Source: Lentisalinibacter orientalis | GTDB taxonomy: Bacteria > Pseudomonadota > Gammaproteobacteria > Steroidobacterales > Woeseiaceae | Assembly: GCF_040706535.1 (NCBI RefSeq) | Contig: NZ_JAPDRJ010000001.1 | Coordinates: 1,364,001 to 1,428,000, forward strand | Length of the DNA: 64,000 nucleotides | Direction: 5' to 3' | Shown: piece by piece, positions 1 through 8,613 of the stretch | How the letters are laid out: every line of letters begins with the position of its first letter | How positions within the stretch are numbered: position 1 is the stretch's first letter | Made by a program: the position numbers and the translations under genes | Notes under the pieces: model-generated | Told to the model about the DNA's origin: nothing | Database searches by the model: none | The model's input: only the letters and a program-made list of their open reading frames with translations

Positions 1-360
1 CTGCCCGAAGCCGACGTGATGGCGGCCCGGGGCGAGATCCTGCGACTGCACCTGGCCGACGAGCTGGAGCGCTACATCGTGGACATCGTGCTGGCCACCC
101 GGGACCCGGAGCGGATCGACCGCGAACTGGCGGGCGCCGTCCAGTTCGGCGCGAGTCCGCGGGCGAGCATCGCCATCGACCGCACCGCCCGCGCCCACGC
201 CTGGCTGCGCGGCCGCGACTACGTGGGGCCGGACGACATCCAGGCGGTGACGCCGGACGTGCTGCGCCACCGGGTGCTCCTCAGTTACGAAGCCGAGGCC
301 GACGGGTTGACGCCGGATGCCTTCATCGACGGGCTGATCGCCGGCGTCGGCGTGCCCTGA
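1..360 (+). CDS. MoxR-family AAA+ ATPase, C-terminal part (5' end outside window)
   Basis: The reading frame is open from the first base, and about 119 residues are visible before TGA at 358. This is the helical lid and C-terminal domain of a MoxR-type AAA+ ATPase: residues such as FGASPRASIAID, then AWLRGRDYVGPDDI and VLRHRV, are typical of the sensor-2 end of the family. Walker A and B lie upstream of the window. MoxR proteins act as chaperone-like ATPases on von Willebrand A (VWA) domain partners, and the next genes encode DUF58 and two VWA proteins, so this is the ATPase of a Bat operon. Family call is firm; the exact MoxR subgroup cannot be judged from the fragment. Confidence 0.9.
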   Translation: MPEADVMAARGEILRLHLADELERYIVDIVLATRDPERIDRELAGAVQFGASPRASIAIDRTARAHAWLRGRDYVGPDDIQAVTPDVLRHRVLLSYEAEADGLTPDAFIDGLIAGVGVP

Positions 361-383
361 GCGGAGGGAGAGACGTCAGCGGT

Positions 384-1358
384 ATGGGGCAGGCATCCCA
401 GGCAAGGACATCCCGGGCAAAGGCATCCCGGACGGCGGCCGCCGAATCCCCGGTGCGGGTCACCCAGGCGGAGCTGATCCGCCTCGCCGCGCAGGCCCGT
501 CTGCTGAGCCTGGATGCGATGCGCGCCCGCGCGCGGCGCGGCGGCCAGTACCTCTCCCACTTCAAGGGCCGCGGCATGGAGTTCGCCGAGGCCCGGCCGT
601 ACCAGGACGGCGACGACCCGCGCAACATCGACTGGCGGGTGACGGCGCGTACCGGCAAGCCGTTCACCAAGCTGTTCCGCGAGGAGCGGGAGCGGCCGGT
701 GCTCCTGTGGCTGGATCTGCGCGCCGCGATGCACTTCGCGACCCGGGGGCGGTTCAAGTCGGTGCTGGCCGCCCGGGCCGCCGCGCTGCTCGCCTGGGTG
801 GCGGCGGGGCACGGCGACCGCGTGGGCGGATTCCTGTTCGCCGAAGGCTTCCATCGCGAGCTTCGGCCCCGGCTCGGCCGCCGGGCCGTGCTGCGCTTCC
901 TGCACGAGACGGCCGCGGCCCCGGTCTGGGAGCGGGATGACTTCGATCTGTCACAGAGCGCCGCCGCCGTGGAGTCCGCCATGGGCGGCCTGCGCCAGGT
1001 GGCCAAGACCGGCAGCCTGGTGGTGCTGTTCAGCGACTTCCGGGACTTCGGCGAGTCCGCCCGGCGCTGCCTGGCGGACATCGGCCGGCACAACGACGTG
1101 ATCGTGTTCCTCCTGCACGACCCGCTGGAGGAGGCGCTGCCGCCGCCGGGGCGCTACCGGGTGCGCGACGGCCGCGGCGAGGCCACGCTCGAGACCGACA
1201 GCCGACGGCTGCGGGAACGCTACGCCGACGAGTTCCGCCGCCGGCGCGACGAGATGACCACGCTGTTCGAGCGCTACCGCATGCGCTGGGTGGACGCCTC
1301 CACCGGGGACGACCCGATGGAGCTGCTGTCCCGGGTGCTCGGCCAGCGGCCGCGCTGA
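384..1358 (+). CDS. DUF58 domain protein (Bat operon)
   Basis: 324 residues. The DUF58 signature DPRNIDWRVTAR lies at residues 78-89, followed by a VWA-like fold (VLLWLDLRAAM, later VVLFSDFRDFG). DUF58 proteins accompany MoxR ATPases and VWA proteins in Bat operons; the biochemical role is not established. It starts 23 bases after moxR, with a purine-rich GGAGGGAG at 363-370, a long distance from the ATG. The first ~20 residues are an Ala/Ser/Arg/Gln stretch made by three 15-bp tandem units (392-436), so a later start such as the GTG near 453 is possible. No membrane segment is evident, so it is probably cytoplasmic. Confidence 0.88.
   Translation: MGQASQARTSRAKASRTAAAESPVRVTQAELIRLAAQARLLSLDAMRARARRGGQYLSHFKGRGMEFAEARPYQDGDDPRNIDWRVTARTGKPFTKLFREERERPVLLWLDLRAAMHFATRGRFKSVLAARAAALLAWVAAGHGDRVGGFLFAEGFHRELRPRLGRRAVLRFLHETAAAPVWERDDFDLSQSAAAVESAMGGLRQVAKTGSLVVLFSDFRDFGESARRCLADIGRHNDVIVFLLHDPLEEALPPPGRYRVRDGRGEATLETDSRRLRERYADEFRRRRDEMTTLFERYRMRWVDASTGDDPMELLSRVLGQRPR
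392..436 (+). repeat. 15-bp tandem repeat, three units, in the DUF58 N-terminus
   Basis: Three imperfect units of the form GGCATCCCGGGCAAA (392-406, 407-421, 422-436) encode a low-complexity tail. The unit is a multiple of three, so unit gain or loss would keep the frame. Confidence 0.75.
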
Positions 1359-1368
1359 GGAGGCGACG

Positions 1369-1848
1369 ATGTCCCCCGCCGAACTGCCGCTGAGAGACAT
1401 CCACCTGCCCGAACCGGTGGGCTGGTGGCCGCCTGCGCCGGGCTGGTGGGCGCTGCTGGCGCTTGCGCTGGCCGGCGCGGCCGCGTGGGCGTGGCTGGCC
1501 TGGCGGCGCCGCACCCGGGTGCGGCGGGCGGCGCTGGCCGAGCTGCGGCGTATCGAGCGGGACTACGCGGCGGATGGCGACGTGGCGCGCCTCGCCCGGG
1601 ATCTCTCCACGCTGATGCGCCGCGCCGCGATCACGGCCGACGAACGCCGCCGGGTCGCCGGCCTGACCGGGGAGGAATGGCTGGCCTGGCTCGACGGCGG
1701 CCTGTCCGGGCGGCCGTTCAGCGAGGGCCCCGGCCGCTGCCTCGCCGATGCACCGTACTGTCCGGATCCCGAGGAACGGGTGGTCGATGCCATGGCGCTG
1801 CTCGGACTCTGCCGGGCGCGCCTCAGACACCTGGAGCCCGGGGAGTGA
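1369..1848 (+). CDS. DUF4381 domain protein (Bat operon)
   Basis: 159 residues. An N-terminal segment (LRDIHLPEPVGWWPPAPGW) is followed by one membrane helix at about residues 24-44, then a basic RRRTRVRR stop-transfer patch and a cytoplasmic helical domain. This is the DUF4381 layout of proteins found between DUF58 and the first VWA protein of Bat operons. AGGAGG at 1359-1364 sits close to the ATG. Its TGA overlaps the GTG start of the next gene, so the two are translationally coupled. The role is structural or assembly-related by context only. Confidence 0.85.
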   Translation: MSPAELPLRDIHLPEPVGWWPPAPGWWALLALALAGAAAWAWLAWRRRTRVRRAALAELRRIERDYAADGDVARLARDLSTLMRRAAITADERRRVAGLTGEEWLAWLDGGLSGRPFSEGPGRCLADAPYCPDPEERVVDAMALLGLCRARLRHLEPGE

Positions 1849-2942
1849 CCTGGCTCGGCGACATCCCGGCCTGGCTCACCGAGGTCCGCTTCGCCTGGCC
1901 CTGGCTGTTCCTGCTGCTGCCGCTGCCGCTGCTCGTCCGCTGGCTGCTGCCGCCCGCGCCGGGTGCCGACAGTGCGGCTCTGCGGGTACCTTCCACGGCA
2001 CTGTTCCCCCGCGCGGAAGCCACCGAGCGCGGCTTCGCGCTGCGCCCGCGGCTGCTGGTGGCGGCACTGGCATGGGCGCTGCTGGTGGTCGCGGCGGCCC
2101 GCCCGCAGGTGACGGGCGATGCGCTGGAGGCGCCGGTGACCGGCCGTAACCTGATGCTGGCCGTGGATCTCTCCGGCAGCATGGAGGCCCGCGACTTCAC
2201 GCTGGGCGGCCGCACGGTGAACCGGCTCTCGGCCACGAAGGCCGTGGCCGGCGAGTTCATCGACCGGCGCGAGGGCGACCGCCTCGGCCTGATCCTGTTC
2301 GGCGAGCGCGCCTACCTGCAGGCGCCGCTGACCTTCGACCGGGAGACGGTGAAGACGCTGCTGTTCGAGGCGGTGATTGGCCTTGCCGGCGAGAAGACGG
2401 CCATCGGCGATGCCATCACGCTGGCGGTGAAGCGCGTCCACGACGAGAGCGAGGGCGGCGTCGCCGAGGGCGAGCAGGTGCTGGTGCTGCTGACCGACGG
2501 CGCCAATACGGCCGGCGCCATCAGCCCGCTGAAGGCCGCGGAGCTGGCCGGCCAGGTGGGGCTGAAGATCTACACCATCGGCATCGGCGCCGAGACCATG
2601 GAGATACCGTCGCTGCTCGGCAACCGCATGCGCCAGGTGAACCCGTCGCTGGATCTCGACGAGGAGACGCTGACGCGGATTGCCGAGACCACGGGCGGGC
2701 GCTATTTCCGCGCCACGGACACCGCCTCGCTGCAGGAGATCTACCGCATCCTGGACGAACTGGAGCCGGCGGCGACGGACGAGGGCGGCATGCGGCCGGT
2801 GGTGGACATTTTTTACTGGCCGCTCGGCGGCGCGTTCGCGCTGATGCTGGGCGGCCTCGCGCTGCGGGCCCTGTCGGGCGCGTTCGCCGCGTCCCGGCCG
2901 GCATTGCCATCGCCGCAGGAGGGTCTGCCCGGTGCCGGCTGA
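1845..2942 (+). CDS. batA: BatA-type VWA membrane protein
   Basis: About 365 residues from GTG 1845, chosen because it overlaps the previous stop (GTGA) and gives the usual BatA N-terminus; the frame is open further upstream but that part does not resemble a protein. Two membrane helices (about 18-35 and 68-85) precede a VWA domain with the MIDAS motif DLSGS at 108-112. A TDGANTAG segment follows, and there is a C-terminal membrane helix near residues 322-342. BatA is an inner-membrane protein with a periplasmic VWA domain, linked to aerotolerance and stress survival in the organisms where Bat was studied. It overlaps the next gene by 11 bases. Confidence 0.9.
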   Translation: MTWLGDIPAWLTEVRFAWPWLFLLLPLPLLVRWLLPPAPGADSAALRVPSTALFPRAEATERGFALRPRLLVAALAWALLVVAAARPQVTGDALEAPVTGRNLMLAVDLSGSMEARDFTLGGRTVNRLSATKAVAGEFIDRREGDRLGLILFGERAYLQAPLTFDRETVKTLLFEAVIGLAGEKTAIGDAITLAVKRVHDESEGGVAEGEQVLVLLTDGANTAGAISPLKAAELAGQVGLKIYTIGIGAETMEIPSLLGNRMRQVNPSLDLDEETLTRIAETTGGRYFRATDTASLQEIYRILDELEPAATDEGGMRPVVDIFYWPLGGAFALMLGGLALRALSGAFAASRPALPSPQEGLPGAG

Positions 2943-4809
2943 GTTCCACTTCCTGCGCCCGCTGTGGCTGCTGGCCATCCCGGCGGTGCTGGCGCTGGCC
3001 TGGTGGCTCGCGAGCCGGCGCCTCGACGCCGGCAGCTGGCGCGCCGTGATCGACGAGCGCATGCGCCCCTACGTGCTCGACGACCGGGGCGCCGCCGCCC
3101 GCGGTCGCGGACCGTACTGGCTGGTGGCGGCGCTCGGCGTGCTCGCATCGGTGGCGCTCGCCGGCCCGGCCTGGGAGCGGCAGAAGCAGGAGCTGTACCG
3201 GGGCGGCGACTCGCTGGTGGTGGCGCTGGACCTGTCCCGCTCCATGGATGCGGCGGACGTGGCGCCCAGCCGGCTGGCCCGGGCGCGGCTGAAACTCCTC
3301 GATCTGCTGGAGCGCCGGCAGGAGGGACAGACCGCACTCATCGTCTACTCGGCCCACGCCTTCACGGTGACGCCCCTGACCGACGACGTGGACACCATCG
3401 CCGCGCTGGTCGGCAGCCTGAGCACCGACATCATGCCGAGCCGTGGCAGCCTGCCGGAGCGGGCGCTCGCGAAGGCGCGGGAATTGCTGGAGCAGGCGGG
3501 CGCGAGCCGCGGCCACGTGCTGCTGATCGGCGACGGCGCCGCCGGTGAGCCGGTGCGCGCGGCCGGGGCGCTGCGCGACGCCGGCTATCGGGTGTCCGTA
3601 CTGGGCGTGGGCACGGCCGAGGGCGGGCCGCTGCCGAAACCGGACGGCGGCTTCGTCACGGACCCCTCGGGCCGCATGGTGCTGCCGGCCCTGGAAGAGA
3701 GTCTGCTGCAGGAGATCGCGATCGCCGGTGGCGGCATCTACCGCCGGCTGAGCGTGGACGACGGCGACCTCGAGGCCGTGCTCGCGGCGATGGGCCCGGG
3801 CGCCCCCGGCACCCGCGCCGGCAATGGCGGCAATGGACGGGAGTTCTTCACGGAACTCTGGCACGACCGGGGTCCCTGGCTGGTACTGGCGCTGCTGCCG
3901 CTGGCCGCGCTGGCGTTCCGCCGCGGCTGGCTGCTCGTACTCGTCGTGCTGGCGATGCCGCTGCCGCGGCCGGCCGAGGCGGCGGACTGGCAGGACCTGT
4001 GGCTCACGCCCGACCAGCAGGCCGCGCGCGCACTGGAGGAGGGCCGGGCCGACGAGGCGGCCGAACTGTTCGAGGATCCCGCGTGGCAAGCGGCCGCCCG
4101 CTATCGGGCCGGGGATTATGCGGCCAGCGCCGAGGCCTTCGCCGGACTGGACAGCGTGGACGCCGCCTACAACCGGGGCAATGCGCTCGCGCGGCAGGGC
4201 GAGTTCGAGGCCGCGATGGAGGCCTACGAGCAGGCACTGGCCGCCGAGCCGGACCACGAGGATGCCCGCCATAACCTGGATCTGCTGCGCCAGCTCCAGC
4301 AGCAACAGCAACAGCAGCCCGGCGGCGAGGGCGAGTCCGGCGACGGCCAGGATGGCCAGCAGAGCCAGGACGGGCAGCAGCAGTCCGCGCAGAATCAGGA
4401 GCAGGCGGGCGAGGACGGCGAGTCCGGCGGCGCGCAGCAGGACGGCGAGCCGGCCGGCGAACAGGGCGCGGACGGCAGCAGCCAGGCCGAGGCCGAGGGC
4501 GAGTCCAGCCCGTCGGACGCGGAAGAGCAACGGGCCATCGAAGAGCTGCGGGAAGAGATGCGCCGTGCCGCCGAAGCCGCCGAGGCGGGAGACGACGGCG
4601 AACAGAACTCGCGCCGCATGGCGGCCGCTTCCGGTGACGAGCGCAGCCGGCAGGAGCAGATGCAGGCGATGGAGCAGTGGCTGCGCCGGGTGCCGAACGA
4701 CCCGGGCGGTCTGCTGCGGCGGAAGTTCCGCGATCAGTACCAGCGCGAGGGCCGCGACCAGGACGGCAACCCGTTGTGGACGGAACAGGAAGAGGTGCAG
4801 CCGTGGTGA
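2932..4809 (+). CDS. BatB-BatC fusion: VWA domain plus TPR and Gln-rich tail
   Basis: 625 residues from GTG 2932. The first half is BatB-like: two membrane helices (about 10-27 and 62-80), then a VWA domain with DLSRS at 100-104, and a third helix near 313-345. The second half is BatC-like: a TPR unit (AAYNRGNALARQGEFEAAMEAYEQAL region, ~residues 410-450). After it comes a long Gln/Glu/Gly/Asp-rich stretch including a run of seven glutamines, and a C-terminal segment ending near RRKFRDQYQREGRDQ that is conserved in this family. Fusion of BatB and BatC is common in proteobacteria. Overlaps both neighbours (11 and 4 bases), so it is translated as part of the operon. Confidence 0.9.
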   Translation: MPAEFHFLRPLWLLAIPAVLALAWWLASRRLDAGSWRAVIDERMRPYVLDDRGAAARGRGPYWLVAALGVLASVALAGPAWERQKQELYRGGDSLVVALDLSRSMDAADVAPSRLARARLKLLDLLERRQEGQTALIVYSAHAFTVTPLTDDVDTIAALVGSLSTDIMPSRGSLPERALAKARELLEQAGASRGHVLLIGDGAAGEPVRAAGALRDAGYRVSVLGVGTAEGGPLPKPDGGFVTDPSGRMVLPALEESLLQEIAIAGGGIYRRLSVDDGDLEAVLAAMGPGAPGTRAGNGGNGREFFTELWHDRGPWLVLALLPLAALAFRRGWLLVLVVLAMPLPRPAEAADWQDLWLTPDQQAARALEEGRADEAAELFEDPAWQAAARYRAGDYAASAEAFAGLDSVDAAYNRGNALARQGEFEAAMEAYEQALAAEPDHEDARHNLDLLRQLQQQQQQQPGGEGESGDGQDGQQSQDGQQQSAQNQEQAGEDGESGGAQQDGEPAGEQGADGSSQAEAEGESSPSDAEEQRAIEELREEMRRAAEAAEAGDDGEQNSRRMAAASGDERSRQEQMQAMEQWLRRVPNDPGGLLRRKFRDQYQREGRDQDGNPLWTEQEEVQPW

Positions 4810-6476
4810 GCCGGTCCCGGATCGTTGCCGCAAACTCCGCAATGGCCGCGCTCGTGGGGGCCGTCGCGCTGCTGCTGCCGGTGCTGGCGCTCGCCTCGGT
4901 GACGGCCACCGTGGATCGCGGCGATGTCCGCATCAACGAGTCGTTCACGCTGAAGGTGGAGATCGGCGGCGACCTGTCCGGCGAGCCGGATCTCACCGTG
5001 CTCGAGGAGGACTTCGACGTCCTGAGCGAGAACCGCACGTCGAGCACGACCATCGTCAACGGCCAGGTCAGCCGTTCCCGCACGTGGACGGTCTCGCTCA
5101 TGGCAAAACGCACCGGCGAGCTGACGGTGCCCGCGTTCACGGTCGACGGCGAGTCCAGCGAGCCGATCACCATCACCGTCGAGGAACTGGAGGAAGTGCC
5201 GCCGGGAGAGGCGGACATTTTCCTGGTTGCCGAGGTGGATTCCCGGGAGACGTGGGTGCAGGCCCAGGTCATCTACTCGGTAAAGATCTTCGTCGGCGTG
5301 TCGTCACGCCAGCCGCGCCTGGTGCAGCCGTCCTTCGACGGCGTGGAGGTGCTGGTGCAGCCCTTCGACGACGACCGCCGCTACGATTCGGTGATCGGCG
5401 GCCGCACTTACACGGTGCTGGAGCGCCGCTATGCGCTGTTCCCGCAGGCGAGCGGCACGCTGGAGATCGGTCCGGCCCGCTTCGAGGCCCGCCTGCTCGA
5501 TCAGGGCATGCGCACAGTGCGCAAGGTGTTCACATCGGAAGCCGTGACCGTGGACGTGCAGCCGATCCCGCCGCCGCCGGCGTCGCACCCGGACGCGGCC
5601 TGGCTGCCCGCCATCGAGGTCGATCTCGACGACGAATGGGAGCCGTCCAGGGGCCCGGTGACCGCCGGCGAGCCGGTGGCACGGCGCATCGAGTTGCGCG
5701 CGACCGGACTGCTGGCGAATCAGCTGCCGGCGCTGGACCTGCCGGTGCCGGACGGGGTGCGCAGCTACTCCGATCAGCCGGAACTGGAGACGCTGGGTGT
5801 GGACGACGGCGTGCTCGGCGTTCGCCGGGAGAGCTTCGCCCTGGTGGCGTCCGAGGCCGGCTCGGTGGAGTTCGAGGCGCTCGAGGTGCCCTGGTGGGAC
5901 GTGCGGGCGGGCGAGTGGAAGATCGCCACGCTGCCGCCCCGTGTGCTGGAAGTGCTGCCGGGGGCCGCTGCGGAGCCGCCTGCGCCGCCGCCCGAGATGC
6001 CCGCGGCCATGCAGCCGCGGACGCCGGCCGCTGCCGGGGAAGGATTCTGGTACCGGATGAGCCTGATCCTCGCGGGCGGCTGGGTGCTGACGCTGATCGG
6101 CTGGTGGTACTCCCATCGCACCCGGCGCGTGCGACGGGTGCCGCGGGAGGCGCCGAGATTCCGGCAGGAGGCGCGGCGTCTGAAAGCGGTGAAAGAGGCG
6201 TGCAATCGCGGCGATTCCGGCGCGGCCATCGGCGCGCTGCTGGCCTGGGGGGCGGTGCGCTGGCCCGATTCGCCGCCGCGCTCGCTGGGCGAACTCGCGG
6301 AACGCCTGCCGTCGGAGGCGGCGGAAGAAATCGAGTTTCTCAACCGTTCGCGCTACGGCGGCTCCGCCAGCACCTGGGACGGTCGGGCCCTCGGCCGGCA
6401 GTTGGAGGCGATGACCCGCGGCGGCCGCCGGCGCGGCGCCAGCGAGGCGGACGAAGTCCTCGATCATCTCGCCTGA
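4806..6476 (+). CDS. batD: BatD-family (oxygen tolerance) protein
   Basis: About 556 residues from GTG 4806, which overlaps the previous stop as GTGA; GTG 4803 is equally possible. A signal peptide spans roughly residues 1-31 (hydrophobic core LLLPVLALA). A large beta-rich periplasmic region follows, starting ASVTATVDRGDVRINESFTL, the typical opening of BatD (Oxygen_tol) repeats. One membrane helix lies at about 418-437, followed by a basic cytoplasmic tail. Last gene of the Bat operon; a 10-bp hairpin follows its stop. BatD is thought to bridge the VWA proteins in the periplasm, by analogy. Confidence 0.9.
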   Translation: MSRSRIVAANSAMAALVGAVALLLPVLALASVTATVDRGDVRINESFTLKVEIGGDLSGEPDLTVLEEDFDVLSENRTSSTTIVNGQVSRSRTWTVSLMAKRTGELTVPAFTVDGESSEPITITVEELEEVPPGEADIFLVAEVDSRETWVQAQVIYSVKIFVGVSSRQPRLVQPSFDGVEVLVQPFDDDRRYDSVIGGRTYTVLERRYALFPQASGTLEIGPARFEARLLDQGMRTVRKVFTSEAVTVDVQPIPPPPASHPDAAWLPAIEVDLDDEWEPSRGPVTAGEPVARRIELRATGLLANQLPALDLPVPDGVRSYSDQPELETLGVDDGVLGVRRESFALVASEAGSVEFEALEVPWWDVRAGEWKIATLPPRVLEVLPGAAAEPPAPPPEMPAAMQPRTPAAAGEGFWYRMSLILAGGWVLTLIGWWYSHRTRRVRRVPREAPRFRQEARRLKAVKEACNRGDSGAAIGALLAWGAVRWPDSPPRSLGELAERLPSEAAEEIEFLNRSRYGGSASTWDGRALGRQLEAMTRGGRRRGASEADEVLDHLA

Positions 6477-6481
6477 ATCGA

Positions 6482-6506
6482 CCGGTCCCGGGAATGCCGG
6501 GACCGG
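6482..6506 (+). terminator. Hairpin after the Bat operon
   Basis: A perfect 10-bp stem, CCGGTCCCGG (6482-6491) pairing with CCGGGACCGG (6497-6506), with a 5-base loop, directly after batD. There is no T-run, so it could be a weak terminator or an mRNA 3'-end protecting hairpin. Confidence 0.5.
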
Positions 6507-6542
6507 CGCAAGAACCGGGTGGTGCCGTCTGTCGCCCGCCAC

Positions 6543-6548
6543 TATCCT
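6543..6548 (+). promoter_or_regulatory. Putative -10 box for the Ada-like gene
   Basis: TATCCT ends 7 bases before the ATG at 6556. No Shine-Dalgarno sequence and no convincing -35 are visible, which fits a leaderless transcript. Confidence 0.4.
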
Positions 6549-6555
6549 CACTGCC

Positions 6556-7407
6556 ATGGCGACACCTCTCAGACAGTCCGATTACGCGCGCGTGGAGCGG
6601 GCCATCGCCTTCATGGATGCTCATTACCGGGACCGCCCGACGCTCGCGCAGATTGCGGCGGTGGCCGGCGTCAGCCCGGCCCACTTCAGCCGCCTGTTCC
6701 GCCGCTGGTCCGGGCTCTCGCCGCTGCGCTATCTGCGCCGCCTGTCGCTGGTGAGCGCCGAGGCGGACCTTCTGGCCGACGCCAGCGTGGAGGAGGCCGC
6801 CTGGGGAGCGGGCCTGTCCGGGCCGGGGCGGCTGCACGATCTGTTCGTCAGCATCGAGGCCGTGTCCCCCGGCGAGTTCAAGAGCGGTGGCGCCGGCGTG
6901 GCGCTGCGGGCGGGCAGTGGCGATACGCCTTTCGGCCGCGCCTTCCTGGCGCGCAGCCCGCGGGGCATCGTCGAGCTCGGCTTCGCCGGCGAACGGCCCG
7001 AGGCGGCGCTGCTGGCGGAACTCGCCGAGGCCTGGCCCGGCGCTCGCATTACCCGCGACCCGGAGGCCGGCGCCTTACTCGACGGGATCTTCCGCGGCGG
7101 GGCGGGCGAACACGTCCTGCACGTCCGCGGCACCAACTTCCAGCACCAGGTCTGGCGGGCATTGCTCGCCGTGCCGCCGGGCGAGACGACCGACTATGCG
7201 GAACTCGCGGCCCGCGCCGGCCGGCCGGGGGCATCCCGCGCCGTCGGCAACGCGGTCGGCGCCAACCCGGTGGCCTGGCTCATCCCCTGCCACCGGGTGC
7301 TGCGGCGCAACGGCGCACTGGGCGGCTATCGCTGGGGCCCGGACCGCAAGCGCGCGATGCTGGCGTGGGAGCGCTGCCGGCCGTCATCGGAGCCCGCCGC
7401 GGTCTGA
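6556..7407 (+). CDS. AraC domain fused to O6-alkylguanine-DNA alkyltransferase (Ada-like, no N-terminal domain)
   Basis: 283 residues. Residues 10-110 are an AraC-type helix-turn-helix pair (TLAQIAAVAGVSPAHFSRLF, then SPGEF). Residues 115-275 are a methylated-DNA-protein-cysteine methyltransferase with the acceptor motif PCHR at 244-247 (Cys245). The metal-binding phosphotriester-sensing domain of E. coli Ada is absent, so the usual methylation switch that activates DNA binding is missing. It would repair O6-alkylguanine or O4-alkylthymine; whether it still regulates transcription is unknown. It starts its own unit after the Bat operon hairpin. Confidence 0.92.
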   Translation: MATPLRQSDYARVERAIAFMDAHYRDRPTLAQIAAVAGVSPAHFSRLFRRWSGLSPLRYLRRLSLVSAEADLLADASVEEAAWGAGLSGPGRLHDLFVSIEAVSPGEFKSGGAGVALRAGSGDTPFGRAFLARSPRGIVELGFAGERPEAALLAELAEAWPGARITRDPEAGALLDGIFRGGAGEHVLHVRGTNFQHQVWRALLAVPPGETTDYAELAARAGRPGASRAVGNAVGANPVAWLIPCHRVLRRNGALGGYRWGPDRKRAMLAWERCRPSSEPAAV

Positions 7408-7426
7408 CTGCCGCCCGGCCGGGTGT

Positions 7427-7432
7427 TATGCT
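7427..7432 (+). promoter_or_regulatory. Possible -10 box for the DMT transporter
   Basis: TATGCT lies 33 bases before the ATG at 7466, in the short gap after the Ada-like gene. No clear -35 is seen. The gene may instead be read through from upstream. Confidence 0.3.
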
Positions 7433-7465
7433 GCGCGGCCTCTTTGCGCCGCGCCCGTTCCGTCC

Positions 7466-8371
7466 ATGACCCTGCCGCACATCGTGCTCGTCCTCGCCGT
7501 CAATCTCGTCTTCGGCTTCAACCTGGTGGCGGCCAAATTCGTCATGGAGCAGCTGCCGCCGCTCGCGTTCGCCTCGCTGCGTTTCCTGCTGCTGTTCCTG
7601 GTGCTGTTCCCCGTACTGAAGATCATCCGCGGGCGCATGCTGCTGATCACGGGCGTGGCGCTCAGCATGGGCGCACTGCACTTCACGCTGATCTACCAGG
7701 GGCTGGCGCTGGCGGACGACGTCTCCACGGTGGCCATCGCTCTGCAGCTCGCCGTACCGTTCTCCACCGTGCTGTCCATCATCTTCCTCGGCGAGCAGGT
7801 GCGCTGGAAACGCTGGACCGGCATTGCGCTGTCGTTCGCCGGCGTGATGATCATCGGCTTCGACCCCCGGGTGCTCGGCTACCTGCCCGCGCTCGCCTTC
7901 GTGATCGCCGGTGCCCTGATGGCGGCCAGCGGCATGCTGCTGATGAAGAAGCTGGAGGGCGTCAGTGTGTTCGAGCTGCAGGGCTGGCTTGCGGTCATCT
8001 CCTGGCCGCTGCTGGCGGCGGCCTCCCTCGGCCTGGAGGACAACCAGGCGGCGGCCATCGCCGGCGTGGACACGATGGGCTGGGCGGCGGTGGGCTTCTC
8101 CGCCATCGGCGCCAGTCTGTTCGGCCATGGCGCCACCTACTACCTGGTGCAGCGCTACGACGTCTCGCTGATCTCGCCGCTGATGCTCATGTCGACCCTG
8201 TTCGGCGTGATGTTCGGCGTAATGCTGCTGGACGACCAGCTCACGCTCCGGATCGTCCTCGGCGGCGTGCTGACGCTGGGCGGCGTGCTGCTGATCACGT
8301 TGCGCTCGCCGACCCAGCCGGCGTCGGCGGCGCTGGACCAGCCGAGCGTCTCCGGCTCGAAGCACCGGTAG
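7466..8371 (+). CDS. EamA/DMT-superfamily transporter (RhaT/YdcZ-like exporter)
   Basis: About 301 residues from ATG 7466; upstream in-frame sequence is only the antisense-like extension over the Ada-like gene. It has two EamA repeats totalling about ten membrane helices, beginning LPHIVLVLAVNLVFGFNLVAA. The second repeat (FVIAGALMAASGMLLMKKL) has the characteristic small-residue helices. Members export amino acids, amines or other small metabolites; the substrate here cannot be told. The stop codon TAG (8369-8371) is the beginning of a palindromic repeat module, so the last codons abut repeat DNA. Confidence 0.87.
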   Translation: MTLPHIVLVLAVNLVFGFNLVAAKFVMEQLPPLAFASLRFLLLFLVLFPVLKIIRGRMLLITGVALSMGALHFTLIYQGLALADDVSTVAIALQLAVPFSTVLSIIFLGEQVRWKRWTGIALSFAGVMIIGFDPRVLGYLPALAFVIAGALMAASGMLLMKKLEGVSVFELQGWLAVISWPLLAAASLGLEDNQAAAIAGVDTMGWAAVGFSAIGASLFGHGATYYLVQRYDVSLISPLMLMSTLFGVMFGVMLLDDQLTLRIVLGGVLTLGGVLLITLRSPTQPASAALDQPSVSGSKHR

Positions 8372-8607
8372 GAGGGCCTTCAGGCCCGATCCCTTCGATT
8401 GTGGCCGCCCTGCGGGGGTATCCATCTTGCTCCCGACAAAAGGTCGCGGCGATGGATACCCCCGCATGACGGCCGCCTCGCGGTGGCGTAAAGGAGCTGC
8501 CAGTCAGCAACGTCCGCTGACTGGTGCCGTGCCTCTCGGCTACGGGCCCGCCAAGAGAAGGACCTATCGGCAAAGCAGAGCCGGGTCGGGCCTGAAGGCC
8601 CTCCTAC
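8368..8607. repeat. Composite palindromic intergenic repeat, region A
   Basis: Bounded by inverted copies of module R1 (TAGGAGGGCCTTCAGGCCC, at 8369 forward and 8586-8607 reversed). Inside are module R2, a long inverted repeat with 16-bp perfect arms TGCGGGGGTATCCATC (8411-8426) and its complement (8451-8466) around a 24-base loop. Module R4 follows (CCAGTCAGC 8500-8508 / GCTGACTGG 8516-8524). The same modules recur at about 10.8, 27.3 and 34.5 kb. It lies between convergent genes and may act as a bidirectional terminator or mRNA-stabilising BIME-like element. No gene is seen in it. Confidence 0.85.
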
Positions 8608-8613
8608 ATGGGG

